Shown here: positions 45,190-55,274 of the stretch, piece after piece | Layout: the number at the start of each line of letters is the position of its first letter | Numbering within the stretch: position 1 is the stretch's first letter | Assembly: GCA_963920525.1 (NCBI GenBank) | Contig: OY986435.1 | Coordinates: 275,550,848-275,614,847, forward strand | Source of the DNA: Dichetophora obliterata | Lineage: Eukaryota; Arthropoda; Insecta; Diptera; Sciomyzidae | DNA: 64,000 bases | Direction: 5' to 3' | The notes under the pieces: generated by a model | The model's input: the letters and a program-made list of their open reading frames with translations, nothing else | Database searches by the model: none | Told to the model about the DNA's origin: nothing | Position numbers and translations under genes: made by a program

Positions 45190-45505
45190 TTTTATATTTT
45201 TGGTTGTTTATTTATTAGGTGTCGGTAGCTTTGAGCGTATCTTTCTGTGCCTGTTTTGAAATTTATTCTATGTTGTTATGATATGTTTATAACACGTATC
45301 GTCTCGCGCAATTCGTCTCTTGTTGTAGATTTGAACATTGTCAAATTCTGGACAACGTTCGAGGTTACACAGTGGGCCGCCAATGCTTTTTTTTTTTTGT
45401 TCGAATGGTTTGGTGCGTGATTTATGGTTCTGATTCGTGCGCAGACATTCTTGTCCGTACTTTCGTCTTTGTGGTACCCACATAAACTTTGTTGCATATT
45501 CCCGC
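45190..45505 (-). pseudogene. Penelope-like element, GIY-YIG endonuclease remnant
   Basis: The minus strand encodes GICNKVYVGTTKTKVRTRMS, AHESEP, then after frame slips ALAAHC and CPEFDNVQI, and near the end AQSYRHLINKQP. The YVGTT-K-K-R-R-SAH pattern followed by ALAAHC and FDNV is typical of the GIY-YIG nuclease at the C-terminus of Penelope-like retroelements, which nicks target DNA. The reverse transcriptase that should lie upstream (higher coordinates) is absent; the DNA there belongs to an unrelated element on the plus strand. Frameshifts and a 12-bp A/T run disable it. Confidence 0.65.
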
Positions 45506-45654
45506 GCTATTTCCTTTGCATTTTATTTTGTATATTAAATTTTATTTGTCATTCTTATCCATTTTATGCTTATTATTGCTGTATTATTGTCCAAGATTAT
45601 TATCTGTGCGTGTGGAGATTTTATATTTGTCCTCGTCAAATAGTCCTATCCTTT

Positions 45655-46800
45655 AAGGGATTTCGTCCTGGACATAGCTGTTCTACCGCAGTCGTAAGAA
45701 TTCTGGATGATATAAGAACTCTGTTTGACAGGGGACAAGATCACCTTGGTTTTTTTGTTGGATTTCTCGAAAGCGTTCCATAGTGTCAGTCACCTCTTGC
45801 TTTGCAGAAAGTAAGAAATGTTTTTCATTTTTTCAGATACTGCTGTTAAACTACTGAAAAGTTACTTAGAAGGGAGGACGCGAAGAGTTAAAATAGGGAA
45901 TGTATTTTCAGCGATCAGGCGAATTAGTAGTGGAGTACCCCAAGGATCAATCAGTTCTTGGGCCGCTACTCTTTACAATGTTCTTAAACGACATTTTTTC
46001 GGTCTGCAAAGATGTCTCAATGCACGCGTACACAGATGACTTGCAACTGTATCTTTCCCGACCTTCAGGTCTCATTGAAGATTTATGTGCCAGAGTAAAC
46101 GATGACCTGCTAGAAATCGCCAAATGGGTCAGTGAAAACCACCTCTGCTTAAACCCCGAAAAATCTCATGTGTTACCTGTTATGAAATATAGATACCAAT
46201 TTACTGAACTGCCTCATATCTTCCTTAATGGAACTAAACTTCGCCTTGTTAGCAAAATAACTAATCTCGGTTTTATTATAAATTCTTCACTTACGTGCGA
46301 AGACCATATCAACAGTGTGGTAAGTAAAGTTTATTATTCCTTACATAGCCTAAGAAAAACTGCACCATTTATTCCAACAGAAACGAGAAGAAGACTGATA
46401 GTACAATTAGTCGTGCCCATAATAGCCTACTCTGAAGTTGTATATAGCAAGCTCGGTTCGATGTCATCACATAAGTTATTAGTAGCATATAACAACGCAG
46501 CTTGATATGTTTACGGTATCCGAAGGTTTGATCATATATTAACACACAGTAATCGCGTTCTTGGCTGCGGTATTATAAACTTTCTCAATGCAAGAAACTG
46601 TATTTTTCTTCAACGGCTTATATATTCAAAGAGTCCTAACTAACTATTTGAAAAACTTCAATTCTGCAGGTCCGCCAAAAGCCTTTTTTCCTAGTCCCCC
46701 CCTTCAAATATAGAGAATCTAGTAGACTGTTTTTTATTAGAGCAATTAGACTTTGGAATACCCTTCCAAATAGTATTAAACGCATCAGCAACAAAACAAA
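45655..46800 (+). pseudogene. CR1/L2-like reverse transcriptase fragment
   Basis: In order: FKGFRPGHSCSTAVVRILDD, then in another frame FLLDFSKAFHSVSH (motif A with the second D changed to H), RRISSGVPQGS / LGPLLFTMFLNDIF (motif B, frameshifted), and MHAYTDDLQLYLS (the catalytic box, with T for A). The thumb region WVSENHLCLNPEKSHVLPV and a C-terminal tail reaching ILGCGIINFLN and AIRLWNTLPNSIKR follow. The family reverse-transcribes its RNA at a nicked target. Several frameshifts and a missing N-terminal endonuclease mark a dead 5'-truncated copy. FSKAFDSVSH and TDDLQLY fit the CR1/L2/Jockey assemblage; a finer clade needs a search. Confidence 0.8.
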
Positions 46801-46820
46801 AAGTTGTTTTTATTACTCCT

Positions 46821-47510
46821 GCATGCAATGGTATTTGCATACTCAGAACATAAAAATCCTTTCGAAAAAATTCACATGTAAAACTCTCAATGTCGCCTGT
46901 TAACATTTTCACTGTTTTTGAATTTTCATTTTTAGAATTCCCTCATACAATGGTATCTTCATACTCAGAACTTTAAATCTTTCGTCTGTCGGTGATAAAA
47001 AATTAAAGAAATTAATATGTGGGTTAGCACCTTGTTGCCGAAAAATTCACATGTTAAACTTTCAATGTCGTCTGTTAGCCACACCTTTTAACATTTTCAC
47101 TGTTTTTGAATTTTCATTTTTAGAAGTCCTGCATACAATGGTATCTGCTCACTCAAAACTTTAAAACCTTTAGTGTGTCGGTGATAGTTAATTAAAGCAT
47201 TTTATATGTGGGTTAGCTCCTTCTTGCCGAAAAAAATCATATGTAAAAGTTTCAATGTCGCCTGTTAACTTTTTACGGTTTTTGAATATTCATTTTTAGA
47301 AGTCCTGCATACAATGGTATCTTCATACTCAGAACTTTAAATTGTTTCGTCTGTCGGTGGTAAAAAATTAAAGAAATTTATATGTGGGTTAGCACCTTGT
47401 TTTTGAAAAAATTCACATGTTAAACTTTCAATGTCGCCTGTTAGCCACACTTTTTAACTTATTCACGGTTTTTGAATTTTCATTTTTAGAATTTCTGCAT
47501 ACAATGGTAA
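46821..47510. repeat. tandem repeat of about 180-190 bp, 4 units
   Basis: The landmark CATACAATGGTA recurs at 46822 (variant), 46944, 47132, 47308 and 47498, giving periods of 122, 188, 176 and 190. Each unit contains TTCATTTTTAGAA, TGTGGGTTAGC-CCTT and TTTCAATGTCGCCTGTTA. It starts where the CR1/L2-like coding tail ends, so it may be that element's tandemly expanded 3' UTR. Confidence 0.85.
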
Positions 47511-47519
47511 TCAGGACTT

Positions 47520-47950
47520 CCTATATTAAAAAATAAATGTGGCCCTTTTTTGGCCCGATTCAAACGAACATAAGGTGGACAGAATGTCCATGCACTTTTA
47601 AAGTGAACATAATGTCCATGGACGTTATTTATTATTCGATATGGACATTATGGCAGTAAAATGGTGTTTTTAACATTCCGTAAAAGATGAAATCAATAAG
47701 AAAAAGAAAATTAAACTTTGAGCGGACGTATGTCTATGGACCTTCTGCCTATTTTTTTTTTTTGACATTATGCAACCCTACCTCAAAAATAATTTGACAC
47801 ACAAGTAACAGGACAATCAGCTTAAGCTTTGACATCGTCAAGTGTTTTTTTTTTTATATGAATTTATTATTGTAAAGCACGTTGGAAATTGTACTTAACA
47901 CTGAACGAGAGTTGTTTGTGTTATTGCTTTGTGCATGTGTTATTTGTTTT
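47520..47950. other. no gene; ATGTCCATGGAC motifs
   Basis: Several copies of ATGTCCATG and the palindrome GTCCATGGAC between 47580 and 47660. No coding frame recognised. Confidence 0.4.
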
Positions 47951-47954
47951 TGGC

Positions 47955-48490
47955 TTAGCACAAAGACCAAATTAAGATACAAAAAGATTTGTATGAAGGG
48001 CCACGTGGACCAATCGGGCAACTACGTGGGCATGTTTGATCTGAAGAGTGTTTTCTGAAATTATCCGACAGGGCGATTTCGGAATGTCCTTTAGCTCCTC
48101 TGCCTTTAGCTCCTCTCTTTGATGACTTTAATCGTCTCAAAATGTTTTCACGTAGCGACAATTTGAGTTTGGGGAATAGAAAAAAGTCACACGGAGCCAT
48201 ATCTGGCGAATATGGTGATTTTTTAACGATATTGTCATTGTTTTTGGCGAGCTTGTGCATTATCATGGTACAAAACCATTAATTTTATTTCCATTATTCT
48301 GGCCTCTTTCGCCGAATATTCTCGCGCAAACGCTTTAAAACACTCAAATAATATAGAGCGTTGAGCGTTGACCTTGCGGAAGGAATTCTTGGGTATCGAA
48401 GAAAAATTTCCTTAATTTTTGAACGACTTTATTGTAGTTTCTTGAGTTTCGGTTCATCTGGATAGCGCCACACTGCAGATTGTTGAACTG
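47955..48490 (-). pseudogene. mariner (DD34D-type) transposase remnant
   Basis: The minus strand encodes NALYYLSVLKRLRENIRRKR, PE-WK, then IMHKLAKNNDNIVKKSPYSP, DMAPCDFFLFPKLKLSLRE. YYL-VLKRLR---RRKRPE-W and SPDMAPCDFFLFPKLK are hallmark mariner blocks; the latter contains the third catalytic aspartate. The expected HHDNAPAH box between them is damaged (TMIMHKLAK). The N-terminal half is missing and there are frameshifts. The family moves at TA sites by cut and paste. Confidence 0.75.
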
Positions 48491-48679
48491 TTTTGACGTC
48501 ATACTAAGTGTGACCATCTCACTTTGGCAGCATTCGGGGGCTATTGGCCAAAAATTCGGGGACATTGAGCACACTCGGGGACATTTTTAGATAAAAACGG
48601 CGACAATTTAGAGATAAAATTATTGAATAAAAAAATCGAAATTTTACGATAAAAATAGTATTTTACTTTTATTCTCTCG

Positions 48680-49412
48680 CAAAGACATTGTTTTTGCCGC
48701 CTCGTGTAATGCCTCCAAAGTGAACTTTAACATTAGGTCTGTTCCAGTACTTGAACATTCGTACGAACTCGTGCAATTTTCTGCTATTTACTGCTAATTC
48801 CTGTTTCCGCACCCAAAAAATTCAAAAGAGAGCACAAATAAGTAATCCCCTTCTTTTCAAATGTTGCTATTTTCTGCTACACAAATTTAGCGAAGCAGAA
48901 ATTCGCAAGCTGCCATGTTTTGACGGCTGATGTCAAATTAGAATAACAACCATTAAAAAAACACACAAAAAAATCGAGAAGCCAATTTATTCCTTTGATC
49001 CGTCATTTATAAAATTTTTACAAAAGAAATAAACATATATTTTTGACTTTTCTTCAAAAGCTGCAACTTTTAGCTTAAAACCTGTTAACGTAAATTTGCA
49101 ATTTTTCACGCAGAGCATTTTTCCGCTTACTCTCTCAAATTTTGTAACTTGCTAATTTCTGCTACAAAGCTGCGGGAACAGACCTATTATCAGCACCAAA
49201 TCCAACAATTTTTTGTTTGAAATCAAATGTGGTCGCTGCAATGGATATGACATCAGCTATAGAAATCGACTTTTCATTGGACTCAGTGGTCAATTGTGCA
49301 ACTTTAACTTCCACATTGGCATAAAATACCGATCAAGAACAGGGAACATTTTCACATTTCCAAGATTGGATGCATCGGTCAATAGACTTACAAAATGGCT
49401 TACGTTTAGATT
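48680..49412 (-). pseudogene. hAT-like transposase core fragment, split by a MITE
   Basis: The minus strand reads SLLTDASNLGNVKMFPVLDR, then NVEVKVAQLTTESNEKSISI and TTFDFKQKIVGFGADN. After a 449-bp insert it continues NVKVHFGGITRGGKNNVF. TDASN--N-KMFPV and KIVGFGADN--FGG are typical of one hAT-like lineage; the aspartates sit where the family's RNase H-fold core is expected. Removing the insert and one TA joins GADN directly to NVKVHF in frame. One frameshift near 49310 separates the first two blocks. Confidence 0.65.
48736..49184. mobile_element. 449-bp MITE, GGTCTGTTCC ends (TSD TA)
   Basis: Inverted ends GGTCTGTTCC(A/C)G are flanked by TA (48734-48735, 49185-49186). The interior repeats TTTCTGCTA / TAGCAGAAA motifs and has no coding sequence. 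It sits inside a hAT-like coding sequence whose frame is restored on excision in silico. Confidence 0.8.
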
Positions 49413-49438
49413 ATTTTAAAGAATTCCTAACAAAGCGC

Positions 49439-49630
49439 TTAGTTTTTTTTATCACTATACCAGTTCTTTAGTCTCGCCGTCATCTGATGGAAATATCCGC
49501 CATGCTCTTCAGATTCGATTGATGGTTGTTGGTCGAATTTTTCTGCGTGGCAATGCAAGAAATTAATTTTCAGCGACATCCTAATATTTAAAGGGTGGAA
49601 AGTGGTAAGCATTCTTTCAATGTGTGTCAA
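49439..49630 (-). pseudogene. fragment of an arthropod transposon-like protein
   Basis: The frame contains MSLKINFLHCHAEKFDQQPS and IESEEHGGYFHQMTARLKNW. The pattern MS-KI-FLH-H ... EEHG--FHQ recurs in uncharacterised transposon-like proteins of arthropods, as far as I recall. No catalytic part is visible. It may be linked to the hAT-like fragment just downstream, but a shared origin is not shown. Confidence 0.4.
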
Positions 49631-50179
49631 TTACCACAAAAATTAGCAAAAGTTATTAAAATTTATACAAAATTCGTTATAAAGAAATAATTAAATTTGA
49701 GGTTTCAAAAAGCCTGACTAGAGCAGGTAAAAAAACTAGGAGACGTTTGTTGAAACTTTCTTACAAGAAGAAACATACAGGAAGATACTTAATTCTAATA
49801 CTTTTGGCATCATTTTGGGGACTCATATAATAGGTTGCTTTGGGTTAATTAGTACTTTTATTTAACGCTATTTTTTAAGGAGAAATATTATTGCTTAAAA
49901 AACTTAATTTTTTGTTTAAACAAAGCTTTATTACGAAACACCGGCTTTTTTTAATTATGGGTTCAATTTAGACCATAAAGGTAAGATTTTAAAGGTTTAA
50001 CCCTTCTACAGAGTTATTTCCCAGGTAATTCTTAATGTTTTATCTAAAGACATGAAGCCGCTTAAACTAATAACAAAAACTGCATTAACATGTTATGACC
50101 TTCAATGACCTTGAAATACGAATTTCTCGAGAATGGGCAGAAGGATTAAAAAATGGTTAACGCCATTAAATTCATGCAG

Positions 50180-50728
50180 TGTTATTATCGTTAAGTTTTT
50201 TGGAATTCCACTACTGGTTTCAGTTTAGGATTACGGTGGTAGATCCAAGTCTCATCCACAGTTATAAAACTATGTACAAAATCTGTTTTATTCTGCTTAA
50301 AGCGCTTTAAGATACGCTGAGAAATTTGAATTCGATTTTTTTTTTCTAATTGTTAACGAATGCGGCACTAACTTTCTAAACAGCTTTTTCATATGTAATT
50401 CTTCATGTAATTCTTCATGTAAAATGTGGAGTTCGTCTGAGATGCCAATGATATCAGCAATTTCAAGCTTAGTCAAACTTTGATCTTCACAAACAATATC
50501 ATACACTTGCTCAATAATTTCTAGTGTTGCATTGTTTGAACGTCCACTAGGTGGTTTATCTTCAACGCTTGTACGACCACGTTTCAACTCTAAAACCCAT
50601 CGATGCACAATTGGAAATGAAGGAGCAGATTCCTTTAACATTTTAACCCTTTTTCTATGACTTTCTGTTGCTGAAAAACTTTCCAAAATACAAAATTTTA
50701 TCAATGCATTGTATTTAATATTTTCCAT
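50180..50728 (-). pseudogene. mariner transposase N-terminal half
   Basis: ATG at 50728 begins MENIKYNALIKFCILESFSA, followed by ESAPSFPIVHRWVLELKRGR, TSVEDKPPSGR, IIEQVYDIVCEDQSLTKLEI, ADIIGIS and a duplicated ILHEELHEELHMKKL. This is the paired helix-turn-helix DNA-binding region with the GRTS-EDxPRxGR-type linker. After a frame slip near 50300, FKQNKTDFVHSFITVDETWI brings in the first catalytic D. The rest is lost. The HEELHEELH insertion is a 12-bp tandem duplication at about 50395-50420. It is not a continuation of 47955-48490, which starts downstream of this point in a separate remnant. Confidence 0.8.
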
Positions 50729-50759
50729 TGAAAAAAAAACTCTGGCACGTCAACTTCAA

Positions 50760-51820
50760 ATGATTTGTAACCAAAGAATGAATTGGCATACCGAAATAAA
50801 ATTTTTTGTGTGTTTAAATGAAAGATGAAATATTAAAATGGCGTATAAATTTTTTCTACTACTTAATAAGCGTCTCTGTCAATAATCTTTAAACAATCTT
50901 TAACCAATTAGCTCATTTGACAAATCTGTGCCTAGAAGCAATAATCGTTTTTGTTTTACAATAATGCAGAACTAAGTTATTGGAAATATAGTGCTAGAAA
51001 GACATATTTCAGATAAAAAATATCTTATTTTCGTTCCTTCAACTAATATGATCTATTTTTTATTATTCTCATATGATATCGTTTTGTCTACAATTCATAA
51101 CGTTAGATTTTCCAAGAACCACAAATGTTTGTTCGAGTTATGGAGAAGGCATCATTCCTAAAATTAAATGACACTTTAAAGCTGATTAACTAAGGTCATA
51201 AGATTCAGCTATACTAGTGAAATTATATTGAATATTTTATATAAATAAATTTTCTATAAAATTTTTTTTAATTATTTAGTTTGCTGTCTATTTTACTTTT
51301 TCCCCTTAAGCCAAATTTATAAAGAGCTTAATTGAAAGAGTTAATGGGAAATACTTCATTGTCAACATAATTAAAATCATGCTTTTCAAAAAACTTAAAA
51401 CAAAAACAAAACAAAACACTGTACTAACATTGCACTTAAACATATTTACAGCCCACAACAAAAAAAAACAAAAACTTAAAATTCAAACCACAGCAACACT
51501 GATAAAAAACGGCTATAAAAACGTTTTTCTGTTGCCAAAAATATTACAAATTCATCGAAAAAGGCAACAGAACGCCTCGACAACAAATTGAATGTAAACG
51601 TGTTAACATAAAAGTGTGGCAGCACTGCCTCCACATACTCCCACAACAACACTACCACAAAATGTGCATATTTCGTACAAAAGTGGAACGAAAAAGACAT
51701 TTATAAGAAAATTACAAGTAGCAGCAACAATCAGAATAAGGGGAAAAAATGGAGTTGAAAACAAAAACGAAAACGAGCAATAAAAACACATTCGAATAAA
51801 AAATTAAATTATTCGGAGTT
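50760..51820. other. AT-rich, no gene recognised
   Basis: From about 51370 the DNA becomes A-rich with ACA/CAA motifs, as in fly 5' UTRs. No defined feature. Confidence 0.35.
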
Positions 51821-51825
51821 GTTTC

Positions 51826-52139
51826 TTGAAATTGAATTCAAAATTAAGCGTAGCAAATGCTCTGGCGGAGGAAACAACTATAGAAAGAACCTCAATGAAG
51901 AAATTGAGCCAAACTCAATTGAGTGCAAGCAAATATAGTGACAAAACAAAAAAACACTTACATAAACATAAACAAAAACGCAGCAAAACAGAAAGTAAAC
52001 AATTACTAACTTGTATGAAACGCCCTCGACGACCCAAGAGCAGCAAAGTCAGCACACGGAGAGAAAAATTAAAGCATTCTCTGATTGAACCAATTAAAAT
52101 TGGTTATCGGATCTCATTCATGCATAATATAATCAAAGT
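51826..52139 (+). CDS. candidate lysine-rich exon, unrecognised
   Basis: An open frame from ATG at 51826 reads MKLNSKLSVANALAEETTIE, then a basic stretch KKHLHKHKQKRSKTESKQLL and MKRPRRPKSSKVSTRREK. A good splice donor (AAA/GTAAGT) lies at 52139-52144; beyond it the frame runs into repeat sequence. The A-rich leader upstream resembles fly untranslated DNA. No domain is recognised, and the end overlaps a tandem duplication, so this may be chance. Confidence 0.2.
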
Positions 52140-52330
52140 AAGTATTATTTTTTTAGTAGAAAGAAAATAAACTTGCCAGTAAGAATTTTTTGAGAGTAAG
52201 AAAAAATTCACACAGAGAGAAAAATTAAAGCATTCTCTGATTAAAGCAATAAAAATGGTTATTCATGTATAATATAATCAATGTATGTATTATTTTTTTA
52301 GTAGTAAGAAAAAATATATAATAGTAAGAT
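52053..52330. repeat. tandem duplication, period about 157 bp
   Basis: 52053-52165 and 52210-52315 share GAGAGAAAAATTAAAGCATT, CTCTGATT, TAATATAATCAA and TATTATTTTTTTAGTAG in order. The second unit lacks about 20 bp in the middle. Confidence 0.8.
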
Positions 52331-52339
52331 GAAATTCTC

Positions 52340-53855
52340 TGGGTAAACAATGAAAAATCTGAAAAAGTACCCGAATAGAAAATTTGTAAAAATTTTCAAT
52401 GCACGTCGAATTGTCAGAATAATTAAAAAGAAAACAGCAAAAACAAAAGCATGACTTTCAGCTAAAAGTTAATTTTTATAAATTGCGAAAAGGCTAAAAA
52501 AATTTGGGCTATAATATTCAACATTTTTTAAGGTATCATTACAGTTTCGGATAAGGAAAAAGTAAGCAATTTCCTAAGGGCCTTTTATTAGATATCAACA
52601 TACATTATTTTTTTAAATATGTACATCTTTAAAGATTGAAAAAAAAAAATAATTTTTATAAATTGTATGACTTATAAGATGGCACCAAAGAGAAGTGCTC
52701 AAAAATCCGGTGTCCGTATAACGGACAGTTAATCTCTGGAATGGAACGTCTGCAACAAAAAAGTTCTTAAAGAGGGATGCCTTCCGCCCGGCAATCTACC
52801 ATAACATTCGAAAAATTGAAGAAAGAAAAAAATTGGGCAGTATTTCAGCTAATAAATTCAGCTAATTTTTGTTTTGTTTCAGTTTTTTGAACAATACATT
52901 CTAGATTCAAAAAATAATACAAGTAAATAATAGTAAATTGGTAAAAGAAATTAATACTAATAAAAAAAAATGTTCTTAATAATTGTAAAAAATTATTAAT
53001 TGTAAAGCAGGTAAAAAAGGTTGGTCGATCAAAGAAATTAGTCGATACAAGAAAATGACTTCTCTCTGTGCAAAAGCAGTGACGTTGCTTTAACATATTG
53101 CGCTATGGGCGAAGAACAATTTTCCACCAACCCCCTCACCTAATATTTTAAATACATAAATATATAAATATTACATTCAATAAAATTTTCGAATTCTATT
53201 TAATAGAAATTTTTAATATAATTTGCAAATCTTCCCGACATTTGGGCAAAAAATCAAAAGAAAAAAATAGTGGCAATGCAACAATTAGACCAGCAATAAC
53301 AACAGCAATAAATGCAAACAATGAGAGAAAGTGGCAGGCGTATAATATATTTTATGCTGAAACGTGAAGTTAGACGTAGGATGAACAAAAAGAGAGGGCT
53401 GTGATTATTAATGGGTGCTTCTTTTGAATGTATAAAGAAAATTATTTTAAATTTAAATTTAAAATGGTTTAAAAAGAAGTTAAATTTTTACGTTAACACA
53501 GTTTAACAGCCCTCTTTTCTAACAGATTTACCACGGTATATTGCTGAAAGAGAACCTTAGCTGACCAGTTTTAGCGAATAGTGTTAAACAGTGGTTTCGT
53601 TTAAACGCACTTTCATCGAAATTTTTAGACTTTCTTCTCAATTATTAAAATATTTCCTAATTGGCAACTTTTATTTGGCAACTTTTTATTTTAAGCAAAT
53701 CCCTATATTTCTACTGTATTAAATAGTAAAATTATATTTTTTGTTATTTTTGTTCTGTTAGAGTACCAGCTAATTACCTTTACATAGAGCAAATATTATC
53801 GACACATTCGTTTAAGCACACCAAGTTTTTTTTCCGCTAAATAAATAAAAAAAAA
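52340..53855. other. AT-rich, no gene recognised
   Basis: No supported coding frame. The frame at 52845-53096 is motif-free and AT-driven. Confidence 0.35.
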
Positions 53856-53860
53856 GAGAG

Positions 53861-53911
53861 TGCTCTTGACTATCAACCCAGAGGTCCCTGGTTCGAATCC
53901 GGGTTCGGGCA
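53861..53911 (+). pseudogene. tRNA-like 3' half (pseudo-tRNA or SINE fragment)
   Basis: A perfect 5-bp T-stem (CCTGG/CCGGG with one G-U) encloses TTCGAAT, and the B-box GGTTCGAATCC (53890-53900) matches the RNA polymerase III consensus. An acceptor 3' strand TTCGGGC-A follows. The anticodon arm is mispaired and no D-arm or matching 5' acceptor strand (GCCCGAA) is present. A T-run follows. Confidence 0.55.
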
Positions 53912-54369
53912 TGGTTTTTTTTACTTTCTTTGTTCTTTCCTACATTTAAGAAATATGGAAAACTATAAATCCACAGCTAAATTGTGGAAAATGTGGAATT
54001 AAAGAACATGAACAACTAAGGGCTCGAAATGCTTGCCGAGGTTAAGGCTTATGCTAGCCTCTATAAAAAGCCATTCATATTGTCTTCCACGTTTGTTTCG
54101 CCTAATAATTCAAGTATGGTTCCAATCAATTCCTCTAAATAGTCTATCCCTTTCCTTTCAGGTCAAAGACCAAACCATGTTTGTATAAGGCGCATGCCTT
54201 GGTTCTCTGATATTTTTTAAAAAAAAAAATTAAAAAATAAATTAAGTCGTGAAATAAATTTTGTTGCGTTTTTTGTAGTGAATGAGTAAGCAAATAATGT
54301 GTTAAAGGCAAAAAGAGGCATGAGTAATATAAATTTATTTTTTGTAGAAGATCCCAAGTATGCTTAAAG

Positions 54370-54970
54370 CAAAATATTTAACTTACTCCGAAAAAATGTT
54401 AATGGTGTCTCATCAAGAACGAGCTTAATCAAATCGAGAAGTTCGGCATCTAATTAATAGATCGGAATACGTTATTCGCAATTTTTTTCAAAAAAGAAAA
54501 AACTACAGAGTCAAGAAGGATATAAGAAACTTAATAAAAGACAGATAGGGGCCATGAAATATGAGACAGTCCAAAATAAATCAAATTCCTCTCAAATACA
54601 GAGAAAACTCGACCTTCCCCTGTAACAAAAAACCATTTTCTCGAATTAAGCGATCAACATCTTACATTAAATGGAAAAAGCCTCAATGCAAGCCTTCGCT
54701 TCGATAAGCGATAGACTGGAATTTACTAGCAAACACATGGATTGGACGACGGAATGTAACAAAATTATATTTTCTTATGAGAAGAAATTCAATTTGGATA
54801 GTCCCGACTCCATGAGTTGTAACTGGCACGATCTATGCCACAAAGATGAACATTTTGAACATTTTCATATGTACAAAAGTAAGAGGGTGGATACCAGCGC
54901 TATGTTGAAAAAGATGCAAGCATTGCGTTGGGCAGAAGTAATGTGTCTTAATTATAAGCAAGCATGTTAA
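54370..54970 (+). pseudogene. Tc3-like Tc1/mariner transposase remnant
   Basis: The first part encodes YSEKMLMVSHQERA and VRHLINRSEYVIRNFFQKRK, a helix-turn-helix region. Later come HLTLNGKSL-like decayed sequence and, in another frame, FTSKHMDWTTECNKIIFSYE, KKFNLDSPDSMSCNWHDLCH and KDEHFEHF. The block FSDEKKFNLDGPDG---WHDLR is typical of Tc3-type transposases; here the catalytic D reads Y (FSYEKK). Frameshifts are present and the region after the first acidic residue is missing. Confidence 0.75.
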
Positions 54971-55245
54971 AGATTTAAGATCGCAGACAGTGGTTAAAAA
55001 TGAACTTGAACCAAGCCGAATTCAACTTTTACTTTATATTTCAACTTTTTCCGAAAACTTGGTTGGTTGGTTTGTTTAAATGGTGATGCACTGTTAGTTT
55101 ATAACCATCCAGTGCGGTTGATGAACATTAGGAGATTGTTGCTTTTTGTTCTTGAGAGGTTCTCTGGTTTGCTAAAAAAGGGCTTACCTAGTTGAGGGTA
55201 ACCCCTCCACCTACGACCGGCTAAGGCCAAGTAGTAAGAGTGAAT

Positions 55246-55270
55246 TCCTTCCTTACTTATTTACTTAGTT
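55246..55270 (-). repeat. RTE 3' tail of TAAG/GGAA-type short repeats
   Basis: On the minus strand TAAGTAAATAAGTAAGGAAG follows the stop region. Such tails replace poly(A) in RTE elements. Confidence 0.65.
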
Positions 55271-55274
55271 GGCG

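Noticed and set aside
46821..47510. CRISPR-like array
   Set aside because: Whole units repeat at about 180 bp with no short repeat/unique spacer pattern, and the context is eukaryotic.
53861..53911. A functional tRNA gene
   Set aside because: Only the T-arm and acceptor 3' strand are sound; the anticodon arm is mispaired and the D-arm and 5' acceptor are missing.
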